Below, one piece after another: positions 18,382 to 28,058 of a stretch of 64,000 bases of DNA (the stretch's first letter is position 1; each line of letters starts with the position of its first letter). A program made the translations under genes and the position numbers. This DNA is from Alteromonas sp. V450. Lineage in GTDB: Bacteria; Pseudomonadota; Gammaproteobacteria; Enterobacterales; Alteromonadaceae. Below the pieces are notes generated by a model. The model ran no database searches, had not been told where the DNA came from, and saw only the letters and a list, made by a program, of their open reading frames with translations. The stretch is taken from the NCBI RefSeq assembly GCF_001885075.1, contig NZ_MODU01000004.1, positions 3,534,001-3,598,000 on the forward strand, given 5' to 3'.

Positions 18382-19191
18382 CTACTGGTTCGCTTCGTCA
18401 AACACTTGGTTTAAATACATCGCGATGCGAATTCCTGCCATCTGTAAACGCTTTTTAGCAGTAGGCAGGTGGTTGTATAAGTAGTCATAACTCATGTTAT
18501 TCGCGTCTTGCGGATAAATGGTATCGCGAATAGCGGTGCTTTCTTCAATCCACACAATAGGGTCGGTGGTGGCCCAGCTGCGAATATCTTTAGCTGTGAT
18601 GGTTTTTGTAAGCCATTCGGTCCATTCAGAATACGATAAGTCGCGCTGCTCTAACATTTGCGAATCCCATACGCGATGTAGGTTAGAGTCTTGCCAGAAG
18701 AATCGTACTTTAACATCGTTACCACCACGATCAGTACCATTACCGGCGTGAAGTGGCTGATGCAAGTCGCCAATAATATGCACAATGAATTGAAGGGCTA
18801 GGCGCTTCTCATCAATGCTGGCTGAATCGCTTTTTAAGGTTTCAGTGAATTGCTTTAATGCGGTAACTGCATCACCTTGCTTGGGTGCACCAACCTCTTC
18901 GTAAGTCTTGCCCTTCGGTACAGACACATAGTGCCAAGGGCTCGCTGTTTTTTGCCAAAATTCACTGGGGTTAGAACGCATTTCATCAGCATGAGTCGAG
19001 GCTTCTGCCAACGAGCCATGTGGCAGCAAATCCATCAGTGCTGCTTGTGAAAGGGGGCTAAGATACTGCTCGGCGATAGCGCCTGTTACTCTATGGCCTG
19101 TTTGTCCCCAGCCGAAGGCGGGTGATGTAATACACAACGTAAATAGTGTGCTCAGCGCAATAGCGCAAGTCCTGTTTGCAAACGCGAACAT
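18382..19191 (-). CDS. Secreted S1/P1-family nuclease
   Basis: This 269-residue secreted protein has a signal peptide ending near SPAFG, so that mature protein begins with Trp, a zinc ligand in S1/P1 nucleases. Other ligands are in WGQTGHR, STHADEMR, SPWHYVS, FIVHIIGDLHQPLH and RGGNDV, all matching the trinuclear zinc site. It should degrade single-stranded nucleic acid outside the cytoplasm, perhaps for phosphate or nucleoside supply. It starts two bases after ubiX, an unusual partner. Confidence 0.92.
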   Translation of the reverse strand: MFAFANRTCAIALSTLFTLCITSPAFGWGQTGHRVTGAIAEQYLSPLSQAALMDLLPHGSLAEASTHADEMRSNPSEFWQKTASPWHYVSVPKGKTYEEVGAPKQGDAVTALKQFTETLKSDSASIDEKRLALQFIVHIIGDLHQPLHAGNGTDRGGNDVKVRFFWQDSNLHRVWDSQMLEQRDLSYSEWTEWLTKTITAKDIRSWATTDPIVWIEESTAIRDTIYPQDANNMSYDYLYNHLPTAKKRLQMAGIRIAMYLNQVFDEANQ

Positions 19192-19193
19192 GG

Positions 19194-19826
19194 TTAATCC
19201 TCAGAATGTTTGGAAGACTGATAGCCCCATCTTGCGACAAGAGACTGCTCAATACCTAGGTGGTCTAGTATGCGCGCCACCACAAAATCAACTAAGTCAT
19301 CGATAGTTTTTGGGTTGTGATAAAAACCTGGCGCAGCAGGCATAATAGTAGCACCCATTTGGGAAAGCTTGAGCATATTTTCTAAATGAATAGAAGAAAG
19401 CGGCATTTCACGAGGTACTAAAATAAGTTGGCCTCGCTCTTTTAGTACAACGTCAGCTGCCCTTTCGATAAGGTTATCGCTTGCGCCTATACTAATGGCT
19501 GAAAGCGTACCTGTAGAGCACGGGCAAACCACCATTTTCGCGGGAGCGGCTGAACCAGACGCTACCGGTGAAAACCACTCTTCTTTTCCAAATACCTTTA
19601 TTTGATCCGGTTTAGCGCTGCAGTGTTCGGTAAAAAACGCGGCGGCGTCTTCGGGGCGCCCCGGTATTTTTACGTTTTCTTCTGTTGCAAATACGACCTT
19701 TGCAGCTGATGAAATAAGTACGTACACTTGGTAATCTGCATTCACCAAAGACTTCAAGAGTGTTAGCGCGTAAGGTGCGCCCGATGCACCTGTGATAGCA
19801 AGTGTGACTTGCTTGTCATGTTTCAT
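19194..19826 (-). CDS. ubiX: Flavin prenyltransferase UbiX
   Basis: UbiX attaches a dimethylallyl group to FMN to make prenylated FMN, the cofactor of the UbiD decarboxylase in ubiquinone synthesis. The 210-residue protein has the [12 protein letters not shown]-binding start, the [26 protein letters not shown] segment and the [15 protein letters not shown] motif. It lies between mpl and the nuclease gene in one minus-strand operon. Confidence 0.95.
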   Translation of the reverse strand: MKHDKQVTLAITGASGAPYALTLLKSLVNADYQVYVLISSAAKVVFATEENVKIPGRPEDAAAFFTEHCSAKPDQIKVFGKEEWFSPVASGSAAPAKMVVCPCSTGTLSAISIGASDNLIERAADVVLKERGQLILVPREMPLSSIHLENMLKLSQMGATIMPAAPGFYHNPKTIDDLVDFVVARILDHLGIEQSLVARWGYQSSKHSED

Positions 19827-19897
19827 GATATAGCCTCTGTGGATAACAAGCGTTCTTTGCTTGTCTATCGGGTGTTTCTTCGTTTTATTTGGTTTTG

Positions 19898-21256
19898 TTA
19901 CCGTTTATGCTTCATATTCAGTGCATCGAGTATACGGCCATGAATGCCTTCAAAGCTGCCGTTACTCATAATTAGAATATGATCGCCCGGTTGTGCTACG
20001 TTGCAAACGCCTTGAACGATCTCCTCAACGTTTTGGAAGCAGTGTGTTGGTGTTTGACTTTGCGTTACCGAATCGACTAACGACCAGTCCATGCCTTCAG
20101 GTTCATAAAGATAAACTTCATCGGCTTTCTGCCATGAGTTTGCAAGCGTATCTTTGTGTACACCCATTTTCATCGTATTTGAGCGCGGCTCTAGCACAGC
20201 CAAAATACGGGCATTACCTACTTTTTTGCGCAGCCCATCAATTGTAGTCGCAATTGCAGTTGGGTGGTGTGCAAAGTCGTCATAAACGGTGATATTGTTT
20301 ACTTCACCCTTTACTTCCATGCGACGCTTAACATTCTTAAAAAATGATAAGGCTTCTATGGCATCAGGTAAGGTAACACCTGCATGGTGGGAGGCAGCTA
20401 TGGCCATCAAAGCATTGTCCACATTGTGTTGACCAACCAGAGCCCAGGTTACCGTTCCAGCTATAACACCGTTATGCAATACATTGAATTCACTACCGTC
20501 TTTCTTTAACAGTTCTGCATGCCACTCTTTGCCCAACGATTGACGCGAAGACCAGCAACCTTTTTTGAGCATAACTTCAATGGCAGGGGTGCTGTTTGGC
20601 GTAAGAATAAGCCCGTTTTCCGGTACCATGCGAACCAAGTGGTGAAACTGGGTTTGTATAGCTTCGAGGTCAGCAAAAATATCTGCATGATCGAACTCCA
20701 GGTTGTTAATAACCAATGTTTTTGGGCGGTAATGAATGAACTTAGAGCGCTTATCAAAAAATGCGCTGTCGTATTCGTCAGCTTCAATAACAAAAAAGGG
20801 GCTTTCACCTACGCGCGCCGAAACGCCAAAATTTTCTGGTACGCCACCAATTAAATAACCAGGGTTTAAACCAACGTGTTCTAAAATCCACGCCACCATA
20901 CTGCTGGTGGTGGTTTTACCGTGGGTGCCTGAAAGTCCAATAACCCAACGATCTTTTAGTAAGTTATCAAGAAGCCATTGCGGGCCGCTTGTATACGGTA
21001 AATTGCGGTTTAGCACGTACTCTACCGCAGGGTTGCCACGCGACATCGCGTTACCAATTACCACCATATCTGGCGCTGGATCAAACTGGCTTTCGCAATA
21101 ACCTTCGGTCAACTCGATACCTAATGCTTCAAGCTGGGTGCTCATGGGCGGATAAACGTTTTTATCTGAGCCTGTTACTTTGTGGCCAAGTGATTTAGCA
21201 ATAGCGGCGATGCCGCCCATAAAACTTCCACAAATGCCTAAAATGTGTACATGCAT
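19898..21256 (-). CDS. mpl: UDP-MurNAc:murein tripeptide ligase Mpl
   Basis: Mpl recycles peptidoglycan by ligating the recovered tripeptide L-Ala-D-Glu-meso-DAP to UDP-N-acetylmuramate. The 452 residues show the Mur-ligase layout: the [12 protein letters not shown]-terminal UDP-binding loop, the ATP loop [14 protein letters not shown], the [16 protein letters not shown] region and the [11 protein letters not shown]-terminal motif. The SFMGG loop distinguishes Mpl from MurC. It leads the mpl-ubiX-nuclease run. Confidence 0.95.
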   Translation of the reverse strand: MHVHILGICGSFMGGIAAIAKSLGHKVTGSDKNVYPPMSTQLEALGIELTEGYCESQFDPAPDMVVIGNAMSRGNPAVEYVLNRNLPYTSGPQWLLDNLLKDRWVIGLSGTHGKTTTSSMVAWILEHVGLNPGYLIGGVPENFGVSARVGESPFFVIEADEYDSAFFDKRSKFIHYRPKTLVINNLEFDHADIFADLEAIQTQFHHLVRMVPENGLILTPNSTPAIEVMLKKGCWSSRQSLGKEWHAELLKKDGSEFNVLHNGVIAGTVTWALVGQHNVDNALMAIAASHHAGVTLPDAIEALSFFKNVKRRMEVKGEVNNITVYDDFAHHPTAIATTIDGLRKKVGNARILAVLEPRSNTMKMGVHKDTLANSWQKADEVYLYEPEGMDWSLVDSVTQSQTPTHCFQNVEEIVQGVCNVAQPGDHILIMSNGSFEGIHGRILDALNMKHKR

Positions 21257-21565
21257 AGTGCATTCTCAATGAATTGTCATGTTATCGGGATACTGTATCA
21301 GAACCCTATGGCCTATAGATAATTCATTTTTTATCAAAGCAGATCTGCTTTTAGCGCCTATTTGCTGTACCCATTTACGAGTTTGTCGTCTGCAAACTGG
21401 TATGGTGTGTGTTTGACTTTGTGTAAGTGTGTTCCACTTAACAAAAATCACGGTTACAATCTAATCACAGGTGTAAAACCTGTATGTGCTTCAGATAAAC
21501 GCCGGTAAGGACAGCTGAGCGACTGCAAGCACAACACCCTACACATAAAAAAAGGCTTACATTCA
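21257..21565. other. Divergent spacer between mpl and fbp
   Basis: This 309-base region should contain the promoters of mpl and fbp. Two short inverted repeats are visible: AGTTTG/CAAACT near 21380-21398, and ACAGGT/ACCTGT near 21467-21483. I cannot assign a regulator to them. No gene is seen. Confidence 0.4.
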
Positions 21566-22543
21566 ATGAAACGTTTAAATTCCCAACTGCAACAAGACGG
21601 TGCTCCGCTTGAGTTAATACTACTCATTCGTACACTGCTAGCTGGCTGTAAAGAAATCTCTTTCCGCGTGAGTCAAGGCGCACTTGCTGGCGTGCTCGGT
21701 TCAACCCTTTCAGAAAACGTACAGGGCGAAACACAGAAAAAGCTCGACGTTATCTCTAACCACATTTTAAAAGACACGCTAAGGGAATCTGGCTATGTCA
21801 AAGCCATTTCGTCTGAAGAAGAAGATGACGTTGTGCCGTGCAATCCAGACGGTAATTACTTAGTAAGCTTCGACCCGCTTGATGGGTCTTCAAACACTGA
21901 AATCAATAGCCTGATCGGCACAATTTTCTCAATTACCCATGCACCGCAGTGGATGAAACCAGACGATCCCTCTGCTTTCTTGCAGCCTGGTACACAGATG
22001 GTTGCAGCAGGTTATGTACTTTATGGTCCATCTACGATGCTTGCGCTAACCACAGGTCGCGGTACGCACATTTATACCCTTGATAAAACCCACGGTGGAT
22101 TCCTGCTTACGCACCCGAATATTCAAGTGCCTGAGCAAACCTCTGAATTCTCGATAAATGCATCGAACCAGCGTCATTGGGAACCTGCTATGCAGGCATA
22201 TGTTGCCGATCTTTTAGCGGGTAAAGAAGGTCCTCGTGGCAAAGATTTTAATATGCGTTGGGTTGCCGCAATGGTGGGTGATATTCATCGTTTGCTTTGT
22301 CGCGGTGGCATCTTTATGTATCCATTCGATAACAGGGACCCGTCTAAGCCGGGTAAATTACGCTTACTTTACGAAGCCAACCCGATGGCGTTCTTAATGG
22401 AGCAAGCAGGTGGAAAAGCGGAAACTGGCACGGGCCGAATTCTCGAAGTGATGCCTACAGAAATTCATCAGCGCGTACCATGCATCATTGGTTCTAAAGA
22501 CGAAGTTGATGCGTGTTTGAGCTACAACGACAGCGCGAAATAG
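21566..22543 (+). CDS. fbp: Fructose-1,6-bisphosphatase class 1
   Basis: This gluconeogenic enzyme removes the 1-phosphate from fructose 1,6-bisphosphate. The 325-residue class 1 protein has the metal-binding SSEEED segment near residue 90, the [10 protein letters not shown] motif, and the YPFD and [14 protein letters not shown] active-site segments. It is cytoplasmic and encoded just before ppa. Confidence 0.96.
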   Translation: MKRLNSQLQQDGAPLELILLIRTLLAGCKEISFRVSQGALAGVLGSTLSENVQGETQKKLDVISNHILKDTLRESGYVKAISSEEEDDVVPCNPDGNYLVSFDPLDGSSNTEINSLIGTIFSITHAPQWMKPDDPSAFLQPGTQMVAAGYVLYGPSTMLALTTGRGTHIYTLDKTHGGFLLTHPNIQVPEQTSEFSINASNQRHWEPAMQAYVADLLAGKEGPRGKDFNMRWVAAMVGDIHRLLCRGGIFMYPFDNRDPSKPGKLRLLYEANPMAFLMEQAGGKAETGTGRILEVMPTEIHQRVPCIIGSKDEVDACLSYNDSAK

Positions 22544-22674
22544 TATAAAAAGCAGCAAAATTTAACGAAAAATAAAGAGATTAGTACGACAAGGGTCGTA
22601 AAGCGTTTTTATTTTGCTGCTGTCACCGTATACTTAACCCAAAATTTCTTATACATCATTGAAAGGACCAAAGA

Positions 22675-23205
22675 ATGAGCTTAAGTGCTATTTCTGCTGG
22701 TAAAAACGTACCAGACGAAGTAAATGTGATCATCGAAATTCCAGCACACGCTGACCCGGTGAAGTACGAAGTAGACAAAGACACAGGTGCACTATTTGTT
22801 GACCGTTTCATGGCAACTTGCATGCACTACCCAACTAACTACGGTTACGTGAACAACACCTTGTCTGAAGACGGTGACCCAGTTGACGTTCTAGTAATGA
22901 CTCCGTTCCCACTACTTGCGGGTTCTGTTATTAAGTGTCGTCCAGTTGGTGTACTAAACATGACTGACGAGTCTGGTAAAGACGCAAAAGTACTCGCGGT
23001 ACCAGTAGACAAGCTTTCTACTATTTATCGTGACGTTAAAGAGATTGCTGACGTACCTCCTCTTCTTCTTAAGCAAATTGAGCACTTCTTCGAGCACTAT
23101 AAAGATCTTGAAGAAGGTAAGTGGGTTAAGATTGACGGTTGGGCAGACGCTGCAGCTGCAAAAGAAGAAATTACCGCAAGCATCGCGCGTTTCGAAGCAG
23201 AATAA
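22675..23205 (+). CDS. ppa: Inorganic pyrophosphatase
   Basis: This family I pyrophosphatase hydrolyses PPi to phosphate and drives biosynthetic reactions. The 176 residues contain the signature DGDPVDVLV with its metal-binding aspartates, the [15 protein letters not shown] start and the [15 protein letters not shown] tail. A strong ribosome binding site AAAGGA precedes the ATG. A terminator follows. Confidence 0.97.
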   Translation: MSLSAISAGKNVPDEVNVIIEIPAHADPVKYEVDKDTGALFVDRFMATCMHYPTNYGYVNNTLSEDGDPVDVLVMTPFPLLAGSVIKCRPVGVLNMTDESGKDAKVLAVPVDKLSTIYRDVKEIADVPPLLLKQIEHFFEHYKDLEEGKWVKIDGWADAAAAKEEITASIARFEAE

Positions 23206-23231
23206 TTCACGCTGCTTTACATTGATGATAC

Positions 23232-23260
23232 AAAGGGCTGGTGTAATACCGGCCCTTTTT
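23232..23260 (+). terminator. Terminator after ppa
   Basis: AAAGGGC-T-GGT pairs with ACC-G-GCCCTTT around a five-base loop (23232-23257), followed by a T run. It ends the ppa transcript. Confidence 0.85.
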
Positions 23261-23346
23261 ATATGTGGTCTTAAAGTGCAGATTAAAAACGAAAAGCAAG
23301 AGCCGATACAAAAAAGCGAACAAAATACTCAACGATAGAGAGCAGT

Positions 23347-23844
23347 ATGATCCACCTTAAATTATTCGTTACCTCATTATTTTCAGTGCTTACTATGATG
23401 GTAACTTTCAGCACTTTTGCAGATGAAGCGCCTGTCAAAGCTCCTGTAGAGGTATATTGGGAAGACCTGGTGCCGGAAGGTTTCAATGAACTTGTAACAC
23501 CGTCGGTTCAACACAATGGGGAAATGAGTCAGCTTCAGCCTGACGCACCAGTGGTCGATACCTTTGATGGTAAACGAGTGAAAATACCGGGCTTTGTTGT
23601 GCCGCTAGAAGGCACGGCCGAACTAACGACAGAGTTCTTATTGGTTCCGTATTTTGGCGCCTGCATTCACGTGCCACCACCGCCGTCTAATCAAATTGTG
23701 TACGTAAAGTTTGAAGAAGGTGTGCGCATAGACAATATTTACGACGCGATTTGGGTAACCGGCGAACTGTCGACCGACGGTTGGAAAGGCGACATTGCGT
23801 CTGTAGGGTACCGCTTGAAAGGCGAAGCCGTAGAAGGGTTTTAA
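23347..23844 (+). CDS. Periplasmic DUF3299 protein
   Basis: This 165-residue protein has a signal peptide ending near FSTFA, so it is exported. The core VKIPGFVVPLEG...FLLVPYFGACIHVPPPPSNQ is the hallmark of DUF3299. The conserved Cys-x-His in GACIHVPPPP looks like a metal or redox site. The family is often found with ABC export systems, but no such gene is adjacent here, so function is unassigned. It is 27 bases upstream of the DapA-like gene. Confidence 0.85.
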   Translation: MIHLKLFVTSLFSVLTMMVTFSTFADEAPVKAPVEVYWEDLVPEGFNELVTPSVQHNGEMSQLQPDAPVVDTFDGKRVKIPGFVVPLEGTAELTTEFLLVPYFGACIHVPPPPSNQIVYVKFEEGVRIDNIYDAIWVTGELSTDGWKGDIASVGYRLKGEAVEGF

Positions 23845-23871
23845 GCATAAAACATTTAAAAAGGATATCAG

Positions 23872-24804
23872 GTGTTTACAGGATTATCAGCGTTTCCCAT
23901 TACTCCATTCAAACAAGAAGCTATTGATTACAAAGCATTTAAAGGGCTTGTTGATAATTTGGCTTCGGCGAATGTAGATTCAATTTGCGCGATAGGCTCA
24001 ACTGGGCTGTACCCTTATCTAACGCGAGAGGAAAAGTACAACGTAGCAAAGCTCGCCGTCGACCACGCAAATGGCATTCCTGTTATGGCAGGCGTTGGGG
24101 CGCTGAGAACCTATGACGTGCTAAAAAACGTTGAAGCTGTGCAGCAAGCAGGTGTTAATGCTGTGCTGTTAGCACCAGTTTCCTATCAAGTGCTTAACGA
24201 AGAAGAAGTGTATGGCCTATATGAGGCAGTGAGTCACGAGGTATCTGTGCCTATCTGCGTTTACGAAAATCCTCGTGTGACTAATTTTACCTTCAGCGAT
24301 GACTTGTATTGCCGCATAGGAAAATTACCGAATATCGGAGCGATTAAAATACCAGGAACTCCATTTGCCAAAAGCGCTAGCAAGGATATCTCCCCCTCTG
24401 GAGCAAGCAATAGCGAAGGCGCTCGTCGATTAGAATCATTGCGAGAGATAGTGCCTGCACACATTGCTATAGGCGTGAGTGGTGATAGTTTTGGCGCAGC
24501 AGGAATGAGTGAAGGTTGTGACCTTTGGCTTTCTGTTATAGGGGGGATATTCCCGCGAACTGTAATGCGCATAATCGACGCCGCTCAGTCTGGTAATGCT
24601 GTTGATGCACAGGCTCAGTCACAAGCGTTAAGCGGAATATGGAGCATGTTTGCGCGTAATGGCGGCGGCTTGCGTGTGGTTGCAGCCGCGGCAGAAATTT
24701 TGGGCTACTGTGAAACGCCTAGCTTACCTGCACCGTTCTTACCTATCGACAAAAATGAGTACAGCGAGCTAGAGCACATCATCACGAAGTTATCGTTAAG
24801 CTAG
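23872..24804 (+). CDS. DapA-like dihydrodipicolinate synthase/NAL-family lyase
   Basis: This is a class I aldolase-type TIM barrel of 310 residues. The Schiff-base lysine is K159 (GAIKIPG) and the catalytic tyrosine is Y131 (CVYENPR). The substrate-loop segment is GSTGLYPYL rather than the GTTGE of true DapA, so it is probably not the lysine-pathway enzyme; keto-acid or sugar-acid cleavage is more likely. A Ser-rich insertion follows K159. It starts at GTG after AAGGA. The 3' end overlaps the convergent oxygenase gene by 4 bases. Confidence 0.85.
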   Translation: MFTGLSAFPITPFKQEAIDYKAFKGLVDNLASANVDSICAIGSTGLYPYLTREEKYNVAKLAVDHANGIPVMAGVGALRTYDVLKNVEAVQQAGVNAVLLAPVSYQVLNEEEVYGLYEAVSHEVSVPICVYENPRVTNFTFSDDLYCRIGKLPNIGAIKIPGTPFAKSASKDISPSGASNSEGARRLESLREIVPAHIAIGVSGDSFGAAGMSEGCDLWLSVIGGIFPRTVMRIIDAAQSGNAVDAQAQSQALSGIWSMFARNGGGLRVVAAAAEILGYCETPSLPAPFLPIDKNEYSELEHIITKLSLS

Positions 24805-25499
24805 CCCTGCGTATAAATCTGCTCAGCGCGGTTAAACAGAAGCCACGACGTTAGAATGTACTTGTCGTTACTTTTTGGAATTTGGCCGCGATGCGTGTGA
24901 GTAAAATAAGCGGGCGCAATTACCATTCTGCCTGCTTTGGGCTTAACCGCACGGTTTTGATAATAAAACTCCGTCTCGCCGCCTTCTTCCACATCGTTTA
25001 AGTAGTACATAAACAGCAATACGCGGTGCAGTGCATCGTTATGTTGAAGCTGTGGATAGACTTCTGAATGCCAGTACGGGTAGCCACCGTTACCTGCGGT
25101 GTATCGTTGCGCATTAACATCGCCAACGCGGAACAGGTAATTTACCAAATTAGTCAGATTTGGTTTACCTACTTCGTCAAAATTCTCTCCGGTTACTTTT
25201 ACCGGCTCACCGGTTTTAGGGTGGCGTACGGTTAAGCCAATGGGCCCAACAAGCGCAAAATAGTACTTTTCAATGTAGGAGACCAGCTGCTGCCCAGTGT
25301 ACTGCATCACTTGCTGAAATAAATCTTTAAATTCTGGGTTGCGGCTTATCGACACATCCATGCTGCGTTTTTTATCAAGGTCGACGCCGCCGCCAGTGCG
25401 GCCTTGACTCAAGTTAGGACTGCCCTCAAAACGTTCCATGAGTTGTTTGCATAGCTCTGGTGGTAACACATCATCAATAACTTCAATTAAATCGCTCAT
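24801..25499 (-). CDS. 2OG-Fe(II) oxygenase
   Basis: This 232-residue protein has the double-stranded beta-helix fold of prolyl-4-hydroxylase-like oxygenases. Candidate iron ligands are the His and Glu of WHSEV and the second His in THTHRG, with Lys in NDKYILTSW as the 2-oxoglutarate ligand. The first motif is HxE rather than the usual HxD. The GGETEF segment supports the family. The substrate is unknown. It lies 22 bases after the thioesterase gene on the same strand, so the two may be co-transcribed. Confidence 0.82.
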   Translation of the reverse strand: MSDLIEVIDDVLPPELCKQLMERFEGSPNLSQGRTGGGVDLDKKRSMDVSISRNPEFKDLFQQVMQYTGQQLVSYIEKYYFALVGPIGLTVRHPKTGEPVKVTGENFDEVGKPNLTNLVNYLFRVGDVNAQRYTAGNGGYPYWHSEVYPQLQHNDALHRVLLFMYYLNDVEEGGETEFYYQNRAVKPKAGRMVIAPAYFTHTHRGQIPKSNDKYILTSWLLFNRAEQIYTQG

Positions 25500-25521
25500 G
25501 GATACCTCGTGCTGCGCTTTA

Positions 25522-25941
25522 TTACTTAGTTGGTATTTCTTTAAAGTGTGACTGTAGCTCTGACTTCACATCATCGGGAATTGGTGCAGAACGCTGTGTT
25601 TTATAGTCAAAATGCACCATGGTGGTCACGCCAGTTGAACATAGCTTATCGTCTTGCCATAACTCTTGAAACACATCGAATGCACTATTTCCCAGCCTGC
25701 TAATGTAGGTTTTTACTGTAACCGGTTTTCCATAAAAAATTTGAGCTAAAAAATCGACCTTATAACTGGCTAAAATTAGCGGCCAATTTTGTAAGTCTAG
25801 CTCAGGAGTAAACATTCTGAAAATAGGCTCTCTGGCTGCTTCAAACCAAGCGACTAATGCCGTGTTACTAACATGTTGTAAGGCATCTGTTTCACAAAAA
25901 CGCACTTCAAAAGAAGTGATAAGTGGTGCTGTATTGCTCAT
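25522..25941 (-). CDS. YbgC/4HBT-type acyl-CoA thioesterase
   Basis: This 139-residue hotdog thioesterase carries the CETDALQHVSNTALVAWFEAARE motif of the 4-hydroxybenzoyl-CoA/YbgC family, in which the Asp is catalytic. The conserved HVNN is HVSN here. It is cytoplasmic and probably hydrolyses short acyl-CoA. It precedes the 2OG-Fe(II) oxygenase gene. Confidence 0.85.
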   Translation of the reverse strand: MSNTAPLITSFEVRFCETDALQHVSNTALVAWFEAAREPIFRMFTPELDLQNWPLILASYKVDFLAQIFYGKPVTVKTYISRLGNSAFDVFQELWQDDKLCSTGVTTMVHFDYKTQRSAPIPDDVKSELQSHFKEIPTK

Positions 25942-26124
25942 GATTATTGTAGGCGTTGTTATAAGTTTAATTCCTACTCTAGCATTATGGGCTGGGGTTT
26001 TCAGTAGCCCTTATAAAAGTGATAGTGTTTAAGGTAAACCGTTGTGTTTTGATTAGCTTACAGGGGTGTGCCATTAGGTTCTTTTGCATTACAATCCGCT
26101 TCTAACTTTTTGAGCGAACATACT

Positions 26125-27627
26125 ATGACTGCGATTGGGATTGACTACGGTACATCAAATTCTGAGGTTGTGTATTTTGATGGAACGGCCCATCAGCACA
26201 TCAAACTCGACCCGTTAGATAAGAAGGGCAATAAAATCCGTTCTTCGGTGTTTATCTATTTTGAGGATGAACTACCGCCGCCTCCTGATGCCATGGTTGA
26301 GGCGAAAGTGGCGCAGTTACAGCGTGTTATCAGTGAGCAAATCGATAAGGCGAAGGACGGCTATTATTCGGCAAAAGATCCGAAAGAACAGGCGATGTAC
26401 AGTGACCGTATCGACTCGCTGCGCGGTGATTTGCACAACAAGCCTGCTTTGCAGCGCAAAGCTATTGCACAGTTGATGCACGCCATGTCACTAGACGAAA
26501 TCCCTTTGCTGCGCTTAGTAGAGCACGGCAAGTTTGCGTTTGGTGAAGAAGGGTTTAGACGCTTTCTCAAAATGCCGGACAAAGGCCGACTTATCTATTC
26601 ACCTAAAAACTTCCTAGGCGCATCGCTAGACGGCGACCAAAAACAAGCGTTCATCGGAATTATTGCTAAGCAACTGGCATACTTTAAACAGTGTGCAGAG
26701 CAGCAGCTAGGCAAAGCTGTTAATAATGCGGTTATTGGCCGACCCGTTAAATTTCATGGTACACGCGGCGAAGAGGGTAACGCGCAGGCCATTCAAATAA
26801 TGACTGAAGCGGCGACTAAAGCTGGGTTCTCAGGGATTAATTTCCTAGATGAGCCTATTGCAGCGGCGTATAAAATTGAGCAAACCTTACCAAGGGACAC
26901 GACAACGTTGATTGTAGATATTGGTGGGGGAACCACGGATATTTGCTGTATTAAGCTTTCGCCAGAGCGCTCCAACCAGCTTGATCGAAAAGACGATGTG
27001 CTGTCGGTAACAGGCAGACGTCTAGGCGGCATGGATTGTGATAAAAGCTTGGTGCTTAAAGCTATTGCCCCTGAAATGGGAATGGGCCTTAAGATGATGA
27101 ACGGGCTTCCTGTTCCGCCTACCTATTTTTCTGATATGTGCGCGGTTGATAATATTCCAGCTCTTACTCGCTTTTTCTCTGACGATTACGGGTTAGATAT
27201 TTCGCAAACTATGTCTGTGATCAAGGAGCCTGCCCAGCTAGAACGCTTGCTTATTGTTCAGGAGAATAAGCTGTCTGCCCGTGTGGTGAACTCGGCTCGC
27301 CTAGCCAAAGAACTACTATCGAGTAAGCAAAATATTACCTTGCCGCTGCACTATATCGAAGATGATTTCGACGTGGAGATTTCGCAAGATTCACTTAAAA
27401 AAGCGTTAAAACCGTGGCTTGATAAAGTGAAAGCGCTAGTAGTGGAATGCTTAGAAAACAGCATTGAAAAACCAGAAGTGGTGATGATCACAGGCGGTAT
27501 GAGTTTATCGCCGATTGTGGTAGATGCGCTGTATGAAAATCTGCTAACCGGTTTACCACGATTGGAAAACGACGCCTTCAATTCAGTGTGCGAAGGGCTA
27601 GCTATCCAAGCGGCGAAACACGCCTAA
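26125..27627 (+). CDS. Hsp70-family protein, YegD-like
   Basis: This is an actin-like ATPase related to the E. coli Hsp70 paralogue YegD. The N-terminal IGIDYGTSNSEVVYFDG is the phosphate-1 loop, LIVDIGGGTTDICCIKL phosphate-2, and VMITGGMSLSPIV the adenosine motif. The 500-residue length ends shortly after the nucleotide-binding domain, so it lacks a full substrate-binding domain and a DnaK-type lid. I chose ATG 26125; an in-frame ATG at 26068 would add 19 residues before the conserved start. No DnaJ or GrpE partner is adjacent. Confidence 0.88.
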   Translation: MTAIGIDYGTSNSEVVYFDGTAHQHIKLDPLDKKGNKIRSSVFIYFEDELPPPPDAMVEAKVAQLQRVISEQIDKAKDGYYSAKDPKEQAMYSDRIDSLRGDLHNKPALQRKAIAQLMHAMSLDEIPLLRLVEHGKFAFGEEGFRRFLKMPDKGRLIYSPKNFLGASLDGDQKQAFIGIIAKQLAYFKQCAEQQLGKAVNNAVIGRPVKFHGTRGEEGNAQAIQIMTEAATKAGFSGINFLDEPIAAAYKIEQTLPRDTTTLIVDIGGGTTDICCIKLSPERSNQLDRKDDVLSVTGRRLGGMDCDKSLVLKAIAPEMGMGLKMMNGLPVPPTYFSDMCAVDNIPALTRFFSDDYGLDISQTMSVIKEPAQLERLLIVQENKLSARVVNSARLAKELLSSKQNITLPLHYIEDDFDVEISQDSLKKALKPWLDKVKALVVECLENSIEKPEVVMITGGMSLSPIVVDALYENLLTGLPRLENDAFNSVCEGLAIQAAKHA

Positions 27628-27647
27628 TCTCACTGAATAAAAATACT

Positions 27648-27684
27648 AAGCCTTAGCGTAGTAGCGCCTACTACGCTAAGGCTT
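27648..27684. terminator. Perfect 17-bp hairpin between Hsp70-like gene and small gene
   Basis: AAGCCTTAGCGTAGTAG (27648-27664) is perfectly complementary to CTACTACGCTAAGGCTT (27668-27684) across a three-base loop. The T-rich side is on the minus strand (the complement of ATAAAAATA before it), so it best terminates the small minus-strand gene; it may work both ways. Confidence 0.85.
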
Positions 27685-27690
27685 TATCGT

Positions 27691-27858
27691 TCAATGCTTT
27701 AGGATATTGTGTTCTTTTAAATAGAGCGCGATAGCCTCTGGCGACTCGAAAGCTTTTAACAGCATTTCTTGTGCGCGTGCTTTCACATCATTGTCTTCTG
27801 ATGATGAAAGTAGGTGATACCATGTTTTCACTAAAGCTAGAGGTGGCGTTTGAGTCAT
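27691..27858 (-). CDS. Small protein of unknown function
   Basis: This 55-residue frame begins MTQTPPLALVK and is predicted to be mostly helical, soluble and without a signal peptide. AGGAG lies about nine bases before the ATG at 27858, and a strong terminator hairpin follows directly after the stop, which supports it as a real gene. An upstream in-frame start at 27876 would include the ribosome binding site. I do not recognise the family. Confidence 0.6.
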   Translation of the reverse strand: MTQTPPLALVKTWYHLLSSSEDNDVKARAQEMLLKAFESPEAIALYLKEHNILKH

Positions 27859-27966
27859 TGGGTTTCGCTCCTGCAATTCTTACTGCAAAATTCACTTAAA
27901 TCATCGTAACGTATGATTCGCCAATACAAGCTATAAGCAGCGTGGAAAAACGTGTAAAAAAGCGTT

Positions 27967-28031
27967 AAAGCGCACTTTTTACATGTTGCTGTGTAAATTA
28001 CACAACAACATAATAAAAATAAGTGCGCTTT
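27967..28031. repeat. Nested palindrome downstream of uvrA
   Basis: Outer arms AAAGCGCACTT (27967-27977) and AAGTGCGCTTT (28021-28031) enclose an inner inverted repeat of TGTTG-C-TGTGTAA and TTACACA-A-CAACA (27984-28010). The structure lies 28 bases after the uvrA stop and 108 bases before the next gene, so it probably terminates uvrA transcripts; T-rich stretches occur inside and beside it. Confidence 0.65.
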
Positions 28032-28058
28032 TCGCTAGCGGGTTTACTTCGTGCTCGC

